From contig CAUJNA010000835.1 of NCBI GenBank assembly GCA_963377175.1, positions 619,501 through 683,500 of the forward strand: a DNA stretch of 64,000 bases. The letters are read 5' to 3'. Position 1 is the stretch's first letter, and the number at the start of each line of letters is the position of its first letter. Of the stretch, positions 63,749 through 64,000 are shown one piece after another. Below the pieces are notes generated by a model. It made no database searches. It was not told the DNA's origin and saw nothing but the letters and a program-made list of their open reading frames with translations. A program made the position numbers and the translations under genes. Source of the DNA: Effrenium voratum. Its lineage: Eukaryota; Sar; Dinophyceae; Suessiales; Symbiodiniaceae.

Positions 63749-63922
63749 ACGCACTGAATTGTGCCATAAATTATTCTTAGGGGGCTAAAAAATTGTGCCA
63801 TCTATTTTGCATCCCGGTTGACCCCCAATTATCTGGCGCCGGCGCGCGGAGTGTAAATTATCTAAGTTGAAGAAAAGTAGATGGCACAGACCATTTTTTT
63901 GAGCCATCTATTCTCCGGGTAG

Positions 63923-64000
63923 AGCTACTGCTGCTGCCGCGGCTGCTACCGTTGCTGTGCTGTTGCCGTTGCCGTTGCTGGCGCTGTTGCTGTTTCTCTT
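63923..64000. repeat. 78-bp exact duplicate of 48463-48540
   Basis: From the first base after the right terminal repeat to the window end, the sequence is identical to 48463-48540 (agctactgctgctgccgcgg onward). It is a piece of the GCT-rich, alanine-coding sequence and probably continues beyond the window. Confidence 0.95.

Larger units (their letters stand above)
50734..63922. mobile_element. 13.2-kb TIR element filled with a tandem array
   Basis: The ends are perfect inverted repeats: 50734-50753 reads CTACCCGGAGAATAGATGGC, and 63903-63922 is its exact reverse complement (match extends to 22 of 23). Inside each end lie further copies of GTAGATGGCAC or its complement in both orientations (50778, 50842, 50897; 63795, 63872), then a simple-sequence block on each side ((GGAGT)n at left, (GAGT)n at right), then the array. 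CA precedes the left end, so it could be read as CACTA, but the right end gives TAGAG and not TAGTG. No target duplication is visible (left flank ggaccca, right flank agctact). No transposase is recognised. It may be a non-autonomous giant element or a composite of two copies. Confidence 0.65.

Noticed and set aside
50732..63924. CACTA-type transposon
   Set aside because: The left end can be read as CACTA, but the right end gives TAGAG and not TAGTG, and no 3-bp target duplication is present.
1..64000. tRNA, rRNA or dinoflagellate spliced-leader genes
   Set aside because: I looked for cloverleaf-like sequence, rRNA cores and the spliced-leader core (tttggctcaag) and saw none.

Overview
The window is a chimera of two genomes. 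Positions 1 to about 6,060 and 24,410 to 64,000 look like nuclear DNA of a dinoflagellate, most likely a Symbiodiniaceae-type alga. Exons are short and scattered, several inferred introns start with GC instead of GT and keep AG|G at both borders, and microsatellites, tandem arrays and repeat-rich transposons are abundant. Positions about 6,070 to 24,309 are a compact, G+C-rich block of alphaproteobacterial genes with Shine-Dalgarno sites, ATGA/GTGA overlaps and no introns. The block starts abruptly inside an M20 peptidase gene and ends inside a TRAP dctP gene at a 100-N gap. A bacterial contaminant or associate joined during assembly is the simplest reading; integration of bacterial DNA is not excluded.

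Left algal part (1-6,060): a cyclophilin-type peptidyl-prolyl isomerase gene on the minus strand (four confident exons, two GC-AG introns), purine-rich tracts, a complete 1.3-kb DNA transposon at 4,172-5,494 (26-bp terminal inverted repeats, perfect 8-bp target duplication TAAAACAA, two internal tandem arrays), and a terminal exon of an unidentified gene beside the junction.

Bacterial block: on the plus strand, the M20 peptidase remnant is followed by a complete peptide/opine-type ABC importer (binding protein, two permeases, one protein with two ATPase domains), then an aldehyde dehydrogenase, a short-chain dehydrogenase, a RidA-like protein and a glutathione S-transferase. On the minus strand are a luciferase-like flavin monooxygenase and a PcaD-like hydrolase, with a divergent LysR regulator and a separate flavin reductase. 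These look like a two-component oxygenase/lactonase pathway. A second minus-strand operon holds TRAP DctP-DctQ-DctM, a DUF1330 protein, a quinone oxidoreductase and a DASS/SLC13 anion transporter. Together this is a catabolic island: import of peptides or opines and of carboxylates, then oxidation and ring or ester opening.

Right algal part (24,410-64,000): a CCTT/CTTT microsatellite, then mostly unassigned sequence with scattered minus-strand exons. The best are a series of SET-methyltransferase-like exons (33.5-38.7 kb) and an alanine-rich gene (49.1-50.7 kb). The last 13 kb is dominated by an element with perfect 20-bp terminal inverted repeats (50,734-63,922). Its interior is an array of about 45 degenerate units of roughly 240 bp. 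Each unit carries the terminal motif GTAGATGGCAC, embedded in an open minus-strand frame, and in the right half many units carry an exact consensus 5' splice donor. The element abuts an alanine-rich exon. I recognise no transposase in it. No rRNA, tRNA or CRISPR was seen.
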